64,000 nucleotides of DNA. Origin: Nostoc sp. LEGE 06077. Lineage in GTDB: Bacteria; Cyanobacteriota; Cyanobacteriia; Cyanobacteriales; Nostocaceae. Each line of letters opens with the position of its first letter. The stretch's first letter is position 1. Shown in pieces: positions 8,640-17,596 of the stretch. Made by a program: the position numbers and the translations under genes. The stretch is from contig NZ_JADEWI010000002.1 of assembly GCF_015207705.1 (NCBI RefSeq), positions 62,001-126,000 of the forward strand. The letters are read 5' to 3'. Below the pieces are notes generated by a model that did not search any database, was not told the origin of the DNA, and saw only the letters and a program-made list of their open reading frames with translations.

Positions 8640-9752
8640 TTAAGAATTACCAGAAGGTGCAGCAGCCCGAATTAGTTCTGGCTGATCTTCGTTAGCAGGA
8701 CGTTTAATTGTTTGATCTGCTGTGGGACGTTGAGAGCGATCGAGAGTTTGCACTTGCACAGGCTGACCTGTTTCAATGGATTGGTAGATTGCTTGAATGA
8801 TGCGAACATCGTTCAATCCTTCGATTCCCGATGGCTCTGGGTCTTTATCTTGGAGAATGCAATCTGAGAAATATTTGAATTCAGCCGCTAACTGATCGTG
8901 TTGTGCAAAAGTCTGCTCTTGGGTTTCACCATCAATGGTGAGGTAATGTTTGAGTTCTCCGTGCCATGTATAGGCGGATTCTACACGTAAATCGCCTTTA
9001 GTGCCAACAACTTGATAGGTTGAAACTTTCGCTGCGCCAAAGCTACAAGTAAAGGTTGCTAGTCGTTCGTTAGGAAAGCGTAAGATGACGCTGGCCATTT
9101 CTTCGACTTCACTGAAGCGTTGTTCGCCTTTAGTTGCAGCTACAGCAAATACTTCCGTTGGTTCATCTTGAAATAGATAGCGTGCAGCATTAATGCAGTA
9201 AATACCAATATCATAGATTGTGCCGCCACCAGTAACATTGCGTAAACGAATATTACCGCCTTCAACTTGTTGAGTAAAAACAGAGTTGAAAACACGCGCT
9301 TCACCGATTTGCTGCGATCGCACAATTTCTACAGCCTGCAAGTTGGCTGGTTCTAAGTGTAAACGATAAGCAATCATCAATTTGACACCGTTATCTTTTG
9401 CAGCCTTAATCATGGCCTCGCACTCTTGTTCGGTTACAGCCATCGGCTTTTCACACAGCACATGAATTGCCTGATTCGCTGCGCGTACAGTATATTCACG
9501 ATGTAGGTGATTGGGTAAAGCAATATAAACAGCATCAATCTCACCACTGGTCAAACAGTCTTCATATTCCTCATAAGAGTAAGTATGCTGAATGCCATAC
9601 TTTTGGCTAATTTCTTGCAGTTTTGTTACATCATCAGAAACTAACGCAACTAATTCAGAATTATCGGTATTAGTAAATGCAGGTAAAGCAGCTTCTTGAG
9701 CAAACCAACCTAAGCCAACAACTGCGTAACGAATTTTGTTTGTACCCGTCAT
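8640..9752 (-). CDS. Gfo/Idh/MocA-family NAD(P)-dependent oxidoreductase
   Basis: A 370-residue cytoplasmic dehydrogenase. The N-terminal Rossmann fold starts with YAVVGLGWFAQ and includes DAVYIALPNHLHREY and the family hallmark CEKPMA (about residue 96). The C-terminal half is the usual alpha/beta domain with GGGTIYDIGIYCINAARYLF. Members oxidise or reduce sugars, inositols and related compounds; the exact substrate is not evident. A Pro/Gln-rich tail of about 40 residues is longer than typical. It is transcribed alone and ends at a strong terminator. Confidence 0.9.
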   Translation of the reverse strand: MTGTNKIRYAVVGLGWFAQEAALPAFTNTDNSELVALVSDDVTKLQEISQKYGIQHTYSYEEYEDCLTSGEIDAVYIALPNHLHREYTVRAANQAIHVLCEKPMAVTEQECEAMIKAAKDNGVKLMIAYRLHLEPANLQAVEIVRSQQIGEARVFNSVFTQQVEGGNIRLRNVTGGGTIYDIGIYCINAARYLFQDEPTEVFAVAATKGEQRFSEVEEMASVILRFPNERLATFTCSFGAAKVSTYQVVGTKGDLRVESAYTWHGELKHYLTIDGETQEQTFAQHDQLAAEFKYFSDCILQDKDPEPSGIEGLNDVRIIQAIYQSIETGQPVQVQTLDRSQRPTADQTIKRPANEDQPELIRAAAPSGNS

Positions 9753-9950
9753 TTTTAGATCTCTTGAGGAAAGAAAATTACTCTTATAAGGTGATGAACT
9801 TTCTGAAGTATTCCATCCTGCTGATGAGAGAGAGCCTAATCTTACTTACGAGATATACGGCTAAATAAAAAACTATAGTTTAAGTAAAATTACTTCCTCG
9901 TTCAACCAATATAATGATGTAGCCTTGAATCTGTTGATCAGGTATAAATA

Positions 9951-10265
9951 ATGAACCGCATAAAATCTAATCCGACGGAACTATTTGCTAGAACCACCAT
10001 CATTTTTCTCTTAATTTCGGTTATAGGTGCTATTCTCTTCAATTGGCCAGATAACATCAAAAAAGCACTGATGGCGTTTTGGATTGTTGTTCCTCCGTTT
10101 TGGTTGTGGTTTGAGTTTTGTTACTTATATGAGCGCGGTATGACTCCGTTTCCCAAGGATTTTGAGAAGTATAAATATAGTCAGGAACTTTCTAAGAATC
10201 TCTGGTTAGCAATATCAGCAATTCTGTTATTTATCTACTTTGGTAAGTTACCGGGTTTTCAGTAG
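9951..10265 (+). CDS. Small membrane protein, unknown function
   Basis: A 104-residue protein with three predicted hydrophobic segments: about residues 13-31 (TTIIFLLISVIGAILF), 39-58 (LMAFWIVVPPFWLWFEFC) and 84-99. No known family was recognised. The loop between the second and third segments is charged (FPKDFEKYKYSQELSK). The ATG start has only a weak upstream purine stretch. It stands alone, followed 85 bases later by another unknown gene on the same strand, so co-transcription is possible but not shown. Confidence 0.6.
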   Translation: MNRIKSNPTELFARTTIIFLLISVIGAILFNWPDNIKKALMAFWIVVPPFWLWFEFCYLYERGMTPFPKDFEKYKYSQELSKNLWLAISAILLFIYFGKLPGFQ

Positions 10266-10350
10266 TTGGATTTAGCCAAGCTTTAATGATAACACATAAG
10301 ATTATCTGTTAGAGTATTGATTGTCACTTATACCGAAGATTAGTAGATAA

Positions 10351-10944
10351 ATGAGCATTCTGGAGATTTTTGAATCCTTACTGAAATTAGCTTTTGGAAC
10401 AGAATACTATACTCTTTTGAAGGGGCGCATTAAGGATAACGATAAGCGCGATATTATTTCCTTGCAGGATTTGGCAATAAAACATCCTGATTTTAAAGAT
10501 AAGGTAATCGAAATAGCTAAAAGTAAGTTGAAGAGTCAGTCTGAAGGTCTGGATCAAAAGTACGAAGAGTCTGTTACCAAAAAATTCATGAATTTTGATC
10601 AGGGATTAAAGCTTATCAAAACTCTTTTAGATAGTGTTACTGGGAGTGGATTCGGAAATACAGAGATAACTGATATGATACTTTCAACCTTCAAATCTAC
10701 TGTGTGTACTGAAGGAGCTTTATGGTTTGTAGAGTATCATACCGGACGAAAAACTCTTGAGTTATACAAAGTTGAGGAAGTTCAAAATTCAGATCGCTTC
10801 AGGATTTTTTATCTCAATATGGAGGTGGATTCAAAGAAAATTAATAACTTCCTTTATAATGAAAGTGAGACCAAGCTTAAAGCAAAGTGTAAAGTCAAAA
10901 GCTTCGCAAATCTACAGTCCTTACTCGAATGGTCTGCAAACTAA
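10351..10944 (+). CDS. Hypothetical protein
   Basis: A 197-residue soluble protein that I do not recognise. The first half is Lys/Asp/Glu-rich and probably helical (residues 1-90). The second half contains beta-like stretches (GALWFVEYHTGRKTLELYKV, FRIFYLNMEVD) and could be a small alpha/beta domain. There is no signal peptide, membrane segment or cysteine-rich motif. Its composition is AT-rich and it carries no HIP1 site, unlike most neighbours, which could mean recent arrival or weak constraint. Confidence 0.55.
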   Translation: MSILEIFESLLKLAFGTEYYTLLKGRIKDNDKRDIISLQDLAIKHPDFKDKVIEIAKSKLKSQSEGLDQKYEESVTKKFMNFDQGLKLIKTLLDSVTGSGFGNTEITDMILSTFKSTVCTEGALWFVEYHTGRKTLELYKVEEVQNSDRFRIFYLNMEVDSKKINNFLYNESETKLKAKCKVKSFANLQSLLEWSAN

Positions 10945-11036
10945 TGACTTTTGCATATTATTACAATATTTAACACCTGCTTGCACCAGAACTTACGGCG
11001 ACTACAATGGCTTTTTATTTTTACAGTTGTTTAATC

Positions 11037-12221
11037 TCAAAATAAGTCAACTTTATCTGTTTTTTCCCAGGGTAAATCTATATCCATTCTTCCAATATGG
11101 CCATAAACTGCGAGTTGACGATAAAAGCCGCCTGGATGAATTGTTGGTAAATGTCTTAAATTAAATTGTTTAATAATTCCTGCCAGGCGGAAATCAAAAT
11201 GCTTTTCTAATAGATTAGTAATTTCTTCATCTGATATTTTACCTGTGCCAAAAGTTTCGACTTGAATACTCACCGGACGAGACAAACCAATGGAATAACT
11301 TAGCTGTACTTCACATTCATCTGCAAGTTTGGCAGCAATGACATTTTTAGCGGCATAACGGGCAATGTAAGCGCCGATTCTATCAATTCTAATTGGGTCT
11401 TTGCCACTCAAAGCTGAACCGCTATGTTTAGAATATTCCCCGTAGGTATCTATGGCGTTTTTTCTGCCGGTTAAGCCTGAATGTACTGCTGGCCCGCCTT
11501 TAATAAATGCGCCATCGGGATTAATAAATATTCGGGTTTTGGCATCAGGGCGAATTTCTTCATTCTCAAACACAGGATTAATTACTGTTTCTCGAATATC
11601 ATCTTGTAATTGTTGGTAATCTGGTTTGCCTGCTTTATTTTGGCTGGCAATGACGGTAATACTATGGATTCTATAAGGACGGCGATCGCGGTATTCTACT
11701 CCTACTTGAGTTTTACCATCAGGTGTTAAATAGGGTAGGATTTTTTTGTGTCTAACTTCGTTTAATTGTCTGGCTAATTTGTGTGCTAACCAAATCGGCA
11801 AGGGCATAAGTGTATAGGTTTGATTACAGGCAAAACCAAAGACTGTAACTTGATTGGTAACGGTAATTTTTTCTATCTCTTCATCTGATAAATTATGTTC
11901 ATCAAATAAGTGAGTTTGACTGGCGGGTAATTCTCGCAAGCTGGTTAAAATACTACAGGTTTTGCCGTTAAATTCTTTTTGTTCGTAACCAATTTGTTCG
12001 ATGACTTGTCTGGCAATATTGGTAAAGTCTACATTGGCGTTTGGTTCAAATCGGGCAGCAATAAATAATATGCCTGTGGATGCGGCACATTCGGTAATGA
12101 CTCTGGCGTAAGGGTCTTGCTGTAAGAATCTATCTACTATGGCATCGCTGATTTGATCGCACAATTTATCAGGATGTCCTTCGGTGACTGATTCTGATGT
12201 GAACATGAAGTCTTTTTTCAT
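11037..12221 (-). CDS. metK: Divergent S-adenosylmethionine synthetase paralogue
   Basis: A 394-residue member of the MetK fold that normally makes S-adenosylmethionine from methionine and ATP. Conserved parts are FTSESVTEGHPDKLCDQISD (1-26), MPLPIWLAHKLARQL, PDGKTQV (Lys170), LTGRK (250-254), AGIIKQFNLR and a C-terminal DLPWEKTDKV. Key family positions are changed: the methionine-binding hexapeptide GAGDQG is TVTNQV (120-125), the Asp of the usual GDAGLTGRK is His247, and the phosphate loop GGGAFSGKD is SGSALSGKD, with the next active-site Lys replaced by Arg278. It may therefore have a shifted substrate or little activity, and a normal metK probably exists elsewhere. I use the ATG at 12221; a longer frame from 12323 would translate a repeat-containing spacer. 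Confidence 0.85.
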   Translation of the reverse strand: MKKDFMFTSESVTEGHPDKLCDQISDAIVDRFLQQDPYARVITECAASTGILFIAARFEPNANVDFTNIARQVIEQIGYEQKEFNGKTCSILTSLRELPASQTHLFDEHNLSDEEIEKITVTNQVTVFGFACNQTYTLMPLPIWLAHKLARQLNEVRHKKILPYLTPDGKTQVGVEYRDRRPYRIHSITVIASQNKAGKPDYQQLQDDIRETVINPVFENEEIRPDAKTRIFINPDGAFIKGGPAVHSGLTGRKNAIDTYGEYSKHSGSALSGKDPIRIDRIGAYIARYAAKNVIAAKLADECEVQLSYSIGLSRPVSIQVETFGTGKISDEEITNLLEKHFDFRLAGIIKQFNLRHLPTIHPGGFYRQLAVYGHIGRMDIDLPWEKTDKVDLF

Positions 12222-12251
12222 AATACTTATGCGATGTAGAAGATTAATTTT

Positions 12252-12327
12252 TGCAATCTTCTTTGCGTCTTTGCACCTTTGCGCGAAAAAAATTTTAACG
12301 AACCGCAGAGACGCAGAGAACACAGAG
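12252..12327. repeat. CGCAGAG-type intergenic repeat
   Basis: The spacer between the P-type ATPase and metK holds CTTTGCGTCTTTGCACCTTTGCGCG and then CCGCAGAGACGCAGAGAACACAGAG, which are direct repeats within each half and roughly complementary to each other. Such text is common between genes in Nostoc-type genomes. It likely forms an imperfect hairpin in the metK leader. Confidence 0.5.
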
Positions 12328-12328
12328 T

Positions 12329-15300
12329 TTAACTTAACTGTATTGCATTGTTATTTGAAGGAAGTGAGGGTAAGGAGAGATTTTGTGGCTGAATATTTTT
12401 TGTTGATTCATTTAACAGTAAAGGCCACAATGCACTACCAATAATGACGGCAGTATCGACAAAGTTAATTGGGGTAATCTTTAAGAGGTTTCGTAAAGGT
12501 GGCAGGGCGATCGCTAAAATTTGGATAGTAAAGGAACCAATCAGGGCAGCATTTAAATAGCCATTGCGTGGCAATTTTTCTTTGCTAAATAGGCTGTGAT
12601 GTTCCGAACGACAGCTAAATGTATGCAGCAACTGGGCTGAAGTCAGGGTGAAAAAGGCGACGGTACTGGCTTGAGGACTAAAACCATATCTGCGGATGGC
12701 GTAGGCGTAAGCGACTAAGGTACTAATAGATAAACCAGCAGACTCAAAGACGATTCGGCCAAAGTCGGATTTTTTAATGATTGGTTCGTTGGGGTTGCGT
12801 GGTGGTTGACTCAAAACGTCTGGTTCTGGTGCTTCCATCGCTAAGGATAAACCGGGGAAGATGTCGGTAACTAAGTTTAGCCAGAGGAGTTGGATAGCGT
12901 TTAAGGGTTCGCCAATACCTGCGGCGGTGGCGGCTGTCATCACCATGATTTCACTGAGGTTGGTGGCGAGGAGGAAATGGACAGATTTGCGGATGTTGTT
13001 ATATATTGTGCGTCCGCGACTAACGGCGACAATCATGGTTTCGAGTCGGTCGTCTTCTAAAACGATATCTGCAACTTCTCTGGCGACATCTGTACCGCCT
13101 TTCCCCATTGCGACACCGACTTGGGCGGCTTTTAAGGCGGGTGCATCGTTAATTCCATCGCCTGTCATGGCGACAACTTTCCCGGCGGCTTGCAAGGCTT
13201 GGACTATTTGTAGTTTATTGCTGGGACTGATGCGGGCGAAGACATCTACTTTGTCGCTGAGGGCGGTTAAGGCTTCGGGGGTGAGATTATTGATGTTGCT
13301 GGAGTCGAGAATTTCTAATTGTTGTTCTTGACTTAATTCTAATTCTTTGGCGATCGCATAAGCTGTGGGGCTTTGGTCGCCGGTAATCATCACGGTAGCA
13401 ATTCCGGCTTGATGGAAGTCTCGAATTAGTTCTTTTGCACCTTTCCTAATGGGGTCAGCCATTCCAACTAAACCTAACCAAATCAAGTCTGTTTCATGGT
13501 TATTGTTGCTTGGCGACTCGTTAATCTGGTTGTAGGCTAAACCTAAGACGCGTAATGCTTTCCCAGCCATGCGATCATTTTCTATAGCGATCGCTCTTTT
13601 ATCTGCTAGGGTTAATTCTACTATTTCCCCATTTTTTACCCATGTTTGGCAAAGTTCCACCACTTCCGAGGGGCTTCCTTTCATGGCGACCAACTTTTGA
13701 CCATCATGAGTCTCGTGAATTGTACTCATCAAGTTGCGATTTTCTGACCGCAAGTTGGTTTGGACTAGGGGATACTTTTGTCTGAGGTCGATGATATCTA
13801 CCCCCGAACTAATGGCCATGTAAATCAGGGCGTTTTCGGTGGCTGAACCAATGACTTCATACTTACCATTTCCTTCGCGGCTAACTTGGCTTTCGTTGCA
13901 AATAACTGAGACATGAATTAGTTTTAATAGTTCATCGTTGTGATATGGATTTATTGTTTTTTCCCCGGTGATAAATTCCCCGTCTGCAACTTTAATGTTG
14001 TGGGTGTTAGTTTGAATTTCCACGACTGACATTTTATTTTCTGTCAGTGTCCCGGTTTTATCCATACAAATTGTTTGGACGGAACCCAAGGCTTCAACTG
14101 CACTTAAACTACGCACAAGGACGCGATTGCGGCGCATATCGCGGATACCGAGGGCGAGGGTGGTAGTCGCTACGGTGGGTAAGCCTTCGGGAACCGCAGC
14201 CACGGCGAGGGAAATGGATGATTTCAGCATTTGGACTAAGCCGTAGCCCCGCCACACGCCCAAACCGAAGACTAAGCCACAAATACCCATACTGACTAAT
14301 ACCAACTGACTACCCACTTGGTCTAGTTGTTTGGCGAGGGGGGTTTCCATTGCGGTGGCTTCACCCACAAGTTGCTGAATATGTCCCATTTCGGTGGATT
14401 TACCTGTGGCGACAACAACCGCCAGTCCTTGACCACCTGTAACAAATGTGCCTTTATAGGCCATGTTCACGCGATCGCCTAATGGGATATCTTCACCTAT
14501 AAGCAAATCATCTGTTTTAATTACAGGCAGACTCTCCCCAGTTAAGGCAGATTCATCAATACTCAGGTTTTCTGCGGCAATTAATCTGGCATCTGCGGCG
14601 ACATAACTGCCGGGTTTGAGAGCTAAAATATCTCCTAAAACTACATTTTCTGTGGGAATTTCTTGCAGGTTACTATCTCTAATTACCCAAGTCGATGCGG
14701 GTTCTCGATTTTTAAGGGAGTGAATAATCTTTTCTGATTGGCTTTCTGTAGTGTAACCAATTGCGGCATTGAGAATTACTACACCTAAAATTACTGCCGC
14801 GTCAATTACTCCGCCAGTGAAAATAGACACACCCGCCGCAACTCCGAGTAATGCCACTGGTAGAGATTTAAATTGCTCAATAATAATGCTTAAATCAGAG
14901 CGTTTTTCTATATGTGAGAGGACATTAGCCCCATATTTTTGCAGATTTGCCCTGGCTGATTCACTGGATAATCCCAAATTTTCCGAGGTATTTAATTTGT
15001 GGATAACTTTATCACCTGGCAGTAAATACCAGTCTTCTCCCTGTTGTTGCTGAGGATGATTAACAGTTATTTTATTGGTTTTGAATTGTTTTTTGCTTTT
15101 ATGCGCTGAAATTAACTTACTCTTTTTTTTGTAAGTTAATAAAACTTTTTCAATTATCCCTGCTATATCTTGATAGCTTTTTTCTTGAGGGAAATAAACT
15201 AAAATTTTGCTTGTTAAGGGATTAGCCGAAACATAATTTATTTCTGGATAAATTTCTAGCGATCGCTCCAGATAATTTTTGAGGTCTGCTGAATGATGAA

Positions 15301-15445
15301 GTTCTTTAACTTTATATCTAGCTCTGCCTTTAACTTTGGTATGTATTGCTTGAATCACTGCAATTTTTGCCCCCAGTTTTATCTTGCAAAACTGCAATTT
15401 TAAGATATATCTCCATTGTAAAATTATAGAGTGTGAAACTCCCAT
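12329..15445 (-). CDS. P2-type cation-transporting ATPase with N-terminal HMA-like domain
   Basis: A membrane pump of about 1,038 residues. Residues about 25-105 resemble a divergent heavy-metal-associated (HMA) ferredoxin-like domain but lack the CxxC metal-binding pair. The P-type core follows: actuator motif TGES, membrane segment 4 with PEGLP, phosphorylation site DKTGT (about residue 461), hinge TGDGINDAPALK, and a six-segment C-terminal membrane half with NLVTDIFPGLSL. PEGLP together with the N..D pattern in segment 6 matches P2 pumps for Ca2+ or Mn2+ rather than P1B heavy-metal pumps, so the ion is uncertain. I prefer the ATG at 15445 over an in-frame TTG at 15454. A membrane protein gene lies 62 bases upstream on the same strand. 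Confidence 0.9.
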   Translation of the reverse strand: MGVSHSIILQWRYILKLQFCKIKLGAKIAVIQAIHTKVKGRARYKVKELHHSADLKNYLERSLEIYPEINYVSANPLTSKILVYFPQEKSYQDIAGIIEKVLLTYKKKSKLISAHKSKKQFKTNKITVNHPQQQQGEDWYLLPGDKVIHKLNTSENLGLSSESARANLQKYGANVLSHIEKRSDLSIIIEQFKSLPVALLGVAAGVSIFTGGVIDAAVILGVVILNAAIGYTTESQSEKIIHSLKNREPASTWVIRDSNLQEIPTENVVLGDILALKPGSYVAADARLIAAENLSIDESALTGESLPVIKTDDLLIGEDIPLGDRVNMAYKGTFVTGGQGLAVVVATGKSTEMGHIQQLVGEATAMETPLAKQLDQVGSQLVLVSMGICGLVFGLGVWRGYGLVQMLKSSISLAVAAVPEGLPTVATTTLALGIRDMRRNRVLVRSLSAVEALGSVQTICMDKTGTLTENKMSVVEIQTNTHNIKVADGEFITGEKTINPYHNDELLKLIHVSVICNESQVSREGNGKYEVIGSATENALIYMAISSGVDIIDLRQKYPLVQTNLRSENRNLMSTIHETHDGQKLVAMKGSPSEVVELCQTWVKNGEIVELTLADKRAIAIENDRMAGKALRVLGLAYNQINESPSNNNHETDLIWLGLVGMADPIRKGAKELIRDFHQAGIATVMITGDQSPTAYAIAKELELSQEQQLEILDSSNINNLTPEALTALSDKVDVFARISPSNKLQIVQALQAAGKVVAMTGDGINDAPALKAAQVGVAMGKGGTDVAREVADIVLEDDRLETMIVAVSRGRTIYNNIRKSVHFLLATNLSEIMVMTAATAAGIGEPLNAIQLLWLNLVTDIFPGLSLAMEAPEPDVLSQPPRNPNEPIIKKSDFGRIVFESAGLSISTLVAYAYAIRRYGFSPQASTVAFFTLTSAQLLHTFSCRSEHHSLFSKEKLPRNGYLNAALIGSFTIQILAIALPPLRNLLKITPINFVDTAVIIGSALWPLLLNESTKNIQPQNLSLPSLPSNNNAIQLS

Positions 15446-15507
15446 TGCTGTCAACTATAATGTTAAGAGTTTCAAAGTTTATAGTTTGATTAATCAGACT
15501 CAATCGA

Positions 15508-16101
15508 TTAATTTTTATATCTGTTTACTCGCTGTGATGTCTCGGAAACATTAAGTTTTATGAAACTATCAAAAGCAAACCATGCTATTATATACCAGGG
15601 GATGTATTCAAGCTTTAACCCCTGTTTTATTAACTGAGTCATAGCAAATAAACCAAGTCCTAAAGGTATTATCAAGCGCAAATCAGCCGCCCTATTAGTC
15701 ATTTTATAGACATCAGCATTAAAATCAGACATTATATTTAACAAATCTTGCGCGATCGCCGATTTATAGTCTGTTAAATAAGCTGAAGAAGTTGAGCATT
15801 TTCTATAATTAAATTCTTCTATTGTTCGGCGATAGCGCTCATTATCAGTTATTATAGCAACTATCTCTTGATAACTTTGAGATAAATTTATCCCTTCTTG
15901 AATAGCCGTTTGAACTAGAGGTTGTTTGATAACTTCAGCCACAGGCACAATTATCGGTGAAAAAATAATCGCAGTTAAACCATCAACAATTTCTGGTAAA
16001 TTTACTTTTTCCCAATTAAAGTTAGACTCCATAAACATAACTCCTCTCAACGCGACTAATAACTCTAGAAGCGTAATCAAACTATTAACTATTTCCATCA
16101 T
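15508..16101 (-). CDS. Membrane-associated hypothetical upstream of P-type ATPase
   Basis: A 197-residue protein of unknown function. Hydrophobic stretches occur at residues about 5-22, 40-58 (LTAIIFSPIIVPVAEVI) and 142-182 (LIIPLGLGLFAMTQLI, IPWYIIAWFAFDSFI), with a helical charged centre. The stretch with VAEVIKQPLVQTAIQEGI recalls small proteins often found beside HMA-like P-type ATPases in cyanobacteria, but I cannot name the family. It is the first gene of a likely two-gene unit with the ATPase and may be an accessory subunit; this is inferred from position only. Confidence 0.6.
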   Translation of the reverse strand: MMEIVNSLITLLELLVALRGVMFMESNFNWEKVNLPEIVDGLTAIIFSPIIVPVAEVIKQPLVQTAIQEGINLSQSYQEIVAIITDNERYRRTIEEFNYRKCSTSSAYLTDYKSAIAQDLLNIMSDFNADVYKMTNRAADLRLIIPLGLGLFAMTQLIKQGLKLEYIPWYIIAWFAFDSFIKLNVSETSQRVNRYKN

Positions 16102-16350
16102 CCAAAAGTCACAGAGATATCTTTAAATTTCTATCTCAAGAAATAATTATGATTGTTTATTGATAGCATTTAGATTCATGATTTCTTGAAAAAGTCAGAT
16201 AAGTTTTTGATTAGGGAAAAATTTCCGTCTTTAGACTCAAGTAATTCCCTAAGGTAAATGTTAAGAATAAAAAATAGATTACACCAAAATTAAATATTGG
16301 TTGTAACCCCTCAAAGCTAGGTAAACCAATTAATAAAAAAACGTAAAATT

Positions 16351-16797
16351 ATGGCAATTTCCACCAACAGCGATCGCCAGATTCAAGAACTGCAAACCTT
16401 AATTAAAGATATTGACTATGGGATGTTGACCACAGTCAATGACGATGGTAGCTTGCACAGTTGTCCGATGCACTCAATCGATGAACTAGATGCAGATGGT
16501 ACACTCTGGTTTTTTACTAGCGCCAATTCTCATAGAGTGAGTGAAATTGAACATAACCAGCAAGTAAATGTTAGCTTTACATCATCCCAAAATCAGCGTT
16601 ATATTTCCATCTCTGGCACAGCACAATTATTACAAGACCGTCAGAAAATGGAAGAACTATGGAAGCCAGAATTACAAACTTGGTTTTCTCAGGGATTAAA
16701 TGAACCAGATTTGGCTTTACTCAAAGTCAATATTAAACAAGCTGATTATTGGGATAGTCGTTCTAGTTATCATCCACAACATATCAACTTGTCTTAA
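16351..16797 (+). CDS. Pyridoxamine 5'-phosphate oxidase-like FMN-binding general stress protein
   Basis: A 148-residue single-domain split-barrel flavoprotein. The pattern GMLTTVNDDGSLHSCPMHSI, DGTLWFFTSANSHRVSEI and YISISGTAQLLQDRQKMEELW matches the general stress protein 26 branch of the PNPOx-like family. Such proteins bind FMN or related cofactors as dimers; enzymatic roles are mostly unknown. The gene is followed 35 bases later by chaB on the same strand, so both may belong to one stress-related transcript. Confidence 0.88.
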   Translation: MAISTNSDRQIQELQTLIKDIDYGMLTTVNDDGSLHSCPMHSIDELDADGTLWFFTSANSHRVSEIEHNQQVNVSFTSSQNQRYISISGTAQLLQDRQKMEELWKPELQTWFSQGLNEPDLALLKVNIKQADYWDSRSSYHPQHINLS

Positions 16798-16832
16798 ATA
16801 TCACAGCTTTAAAATAGTGGGGTAATGATTTT

Positions 16833-17039
16833 ATGCCCTATCAACAAATTGAGGAATTACCAGATTCAGTTAAAGACCATTTACCTAAACACGCCCAAGA
16901 AATTTTTCGGGCTGCCTTTAACAATGCAGAAACGGAATACGGTGAAGAAGAAAGTGCTTTTCGTGTGGCGTGGAGTGCGGTAAAGCGCGATTATGAGAAA
17001 GGTCAAGATGGTCAGTGGTACAAGAAGTCAAATAATTAA
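16833..17039 (+). CDS. chaB: ChaB-family protein
   Basis: A 68-residue protein matching the ChaB family over its full length: LPDSVKDHLPKHAQEIFRAAFNNA and AFRVAWSAVKRDYEKG with the usual closing W. ChaB was named as a putative regulator of the ChaA cation antiporter in Escherichia coli, but its biochemical role is not settled, and no ChaA gene is seen here. It probably shares a transcript with the FMN-binding stress protein upstream. Confidence 0.9.
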   Translation: MPYQQIEELPDSVKDHLPKHAQEIFRAAFNNAETEYGEEESAFRVAWSAVKRDYEKGQDGQWYKKSNN

Positions 17040-17596
17040 TATGTAATCAATTCTACTGCTAATCAGATTAACATCAAAAAAGCTATTTCTTTAGTTAGAC
17101 GCTAGGGACAGTAGTAAAAGTTATTTTTCTTACTGGCAGTAGTAGTAAACTTCGACCCTGGGGATTGAAACAAACAACAGTAAAATTCTTGAGCATTCAA
17201 GAGGAGAAACTGAAAGTTTGTCAGATATTCCCAGGTTATTTCTTGGTTTGATAAGTTATCTAAGTAAGTCAGTGTGAATATTTATCGCTAGTACAAGGCA
17301 GAAGGCAGGAGTGAAGAGGGTTTTAGTATAGTTAATTTTTCTTCACATAGTTCGATTTTTCTGAGTCGTTCTACTTAAAAAATTTGTTATTACCTCCAGT
17401 TTATAGGTTTGCCTCAATTCTAAAAAGTTCAGCATTATCAGTCCTCCAACTAACGGGGTGACATCGATTGCCTTTAGTTGGTAAAAATTCCTTTAAAGCT
17501 ACAGTCCAAGAAAAACCCTGAAATATGATTGCTGCACCTAGCACAATATAATTTTATGTCGGGTCTTCTAAGAGACGATGAATCTGAAGCCATTTT
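17040..17596. other. Intergenic region without recognised gene
   Basis: About 560 bases between two converging genes. It contains a GCAGAAGGCAGGAG repeat fragment near 17300, a hairpin with 8-base arms (CCAACTAA / TTAGTTGG, near 17447-17482) and one GGGGATTGAAAC stretch. No convincing reading frame or RNA gene is visible. Confidence 0.6.

Noticed and set aside
12222-12323. A 34-residue N-terminal extension of MetK
   Set aside because: It is translated from an intergenic CGCAGAG-type repeat. The family starts at MKKDFMFTSESVTEGHPDK.
12861-13331. 156-codon frame antisense to the P-type ATPase
   Set aside because: Lies fully within a well-supported gene and shows no independent signals.
17160-17171. 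GGGGATTGAAAC, like the end of a cyanobacterial CRISPR repeat
   Set aside because: Only one copy, with no spaced repeats and no cas genes near it.
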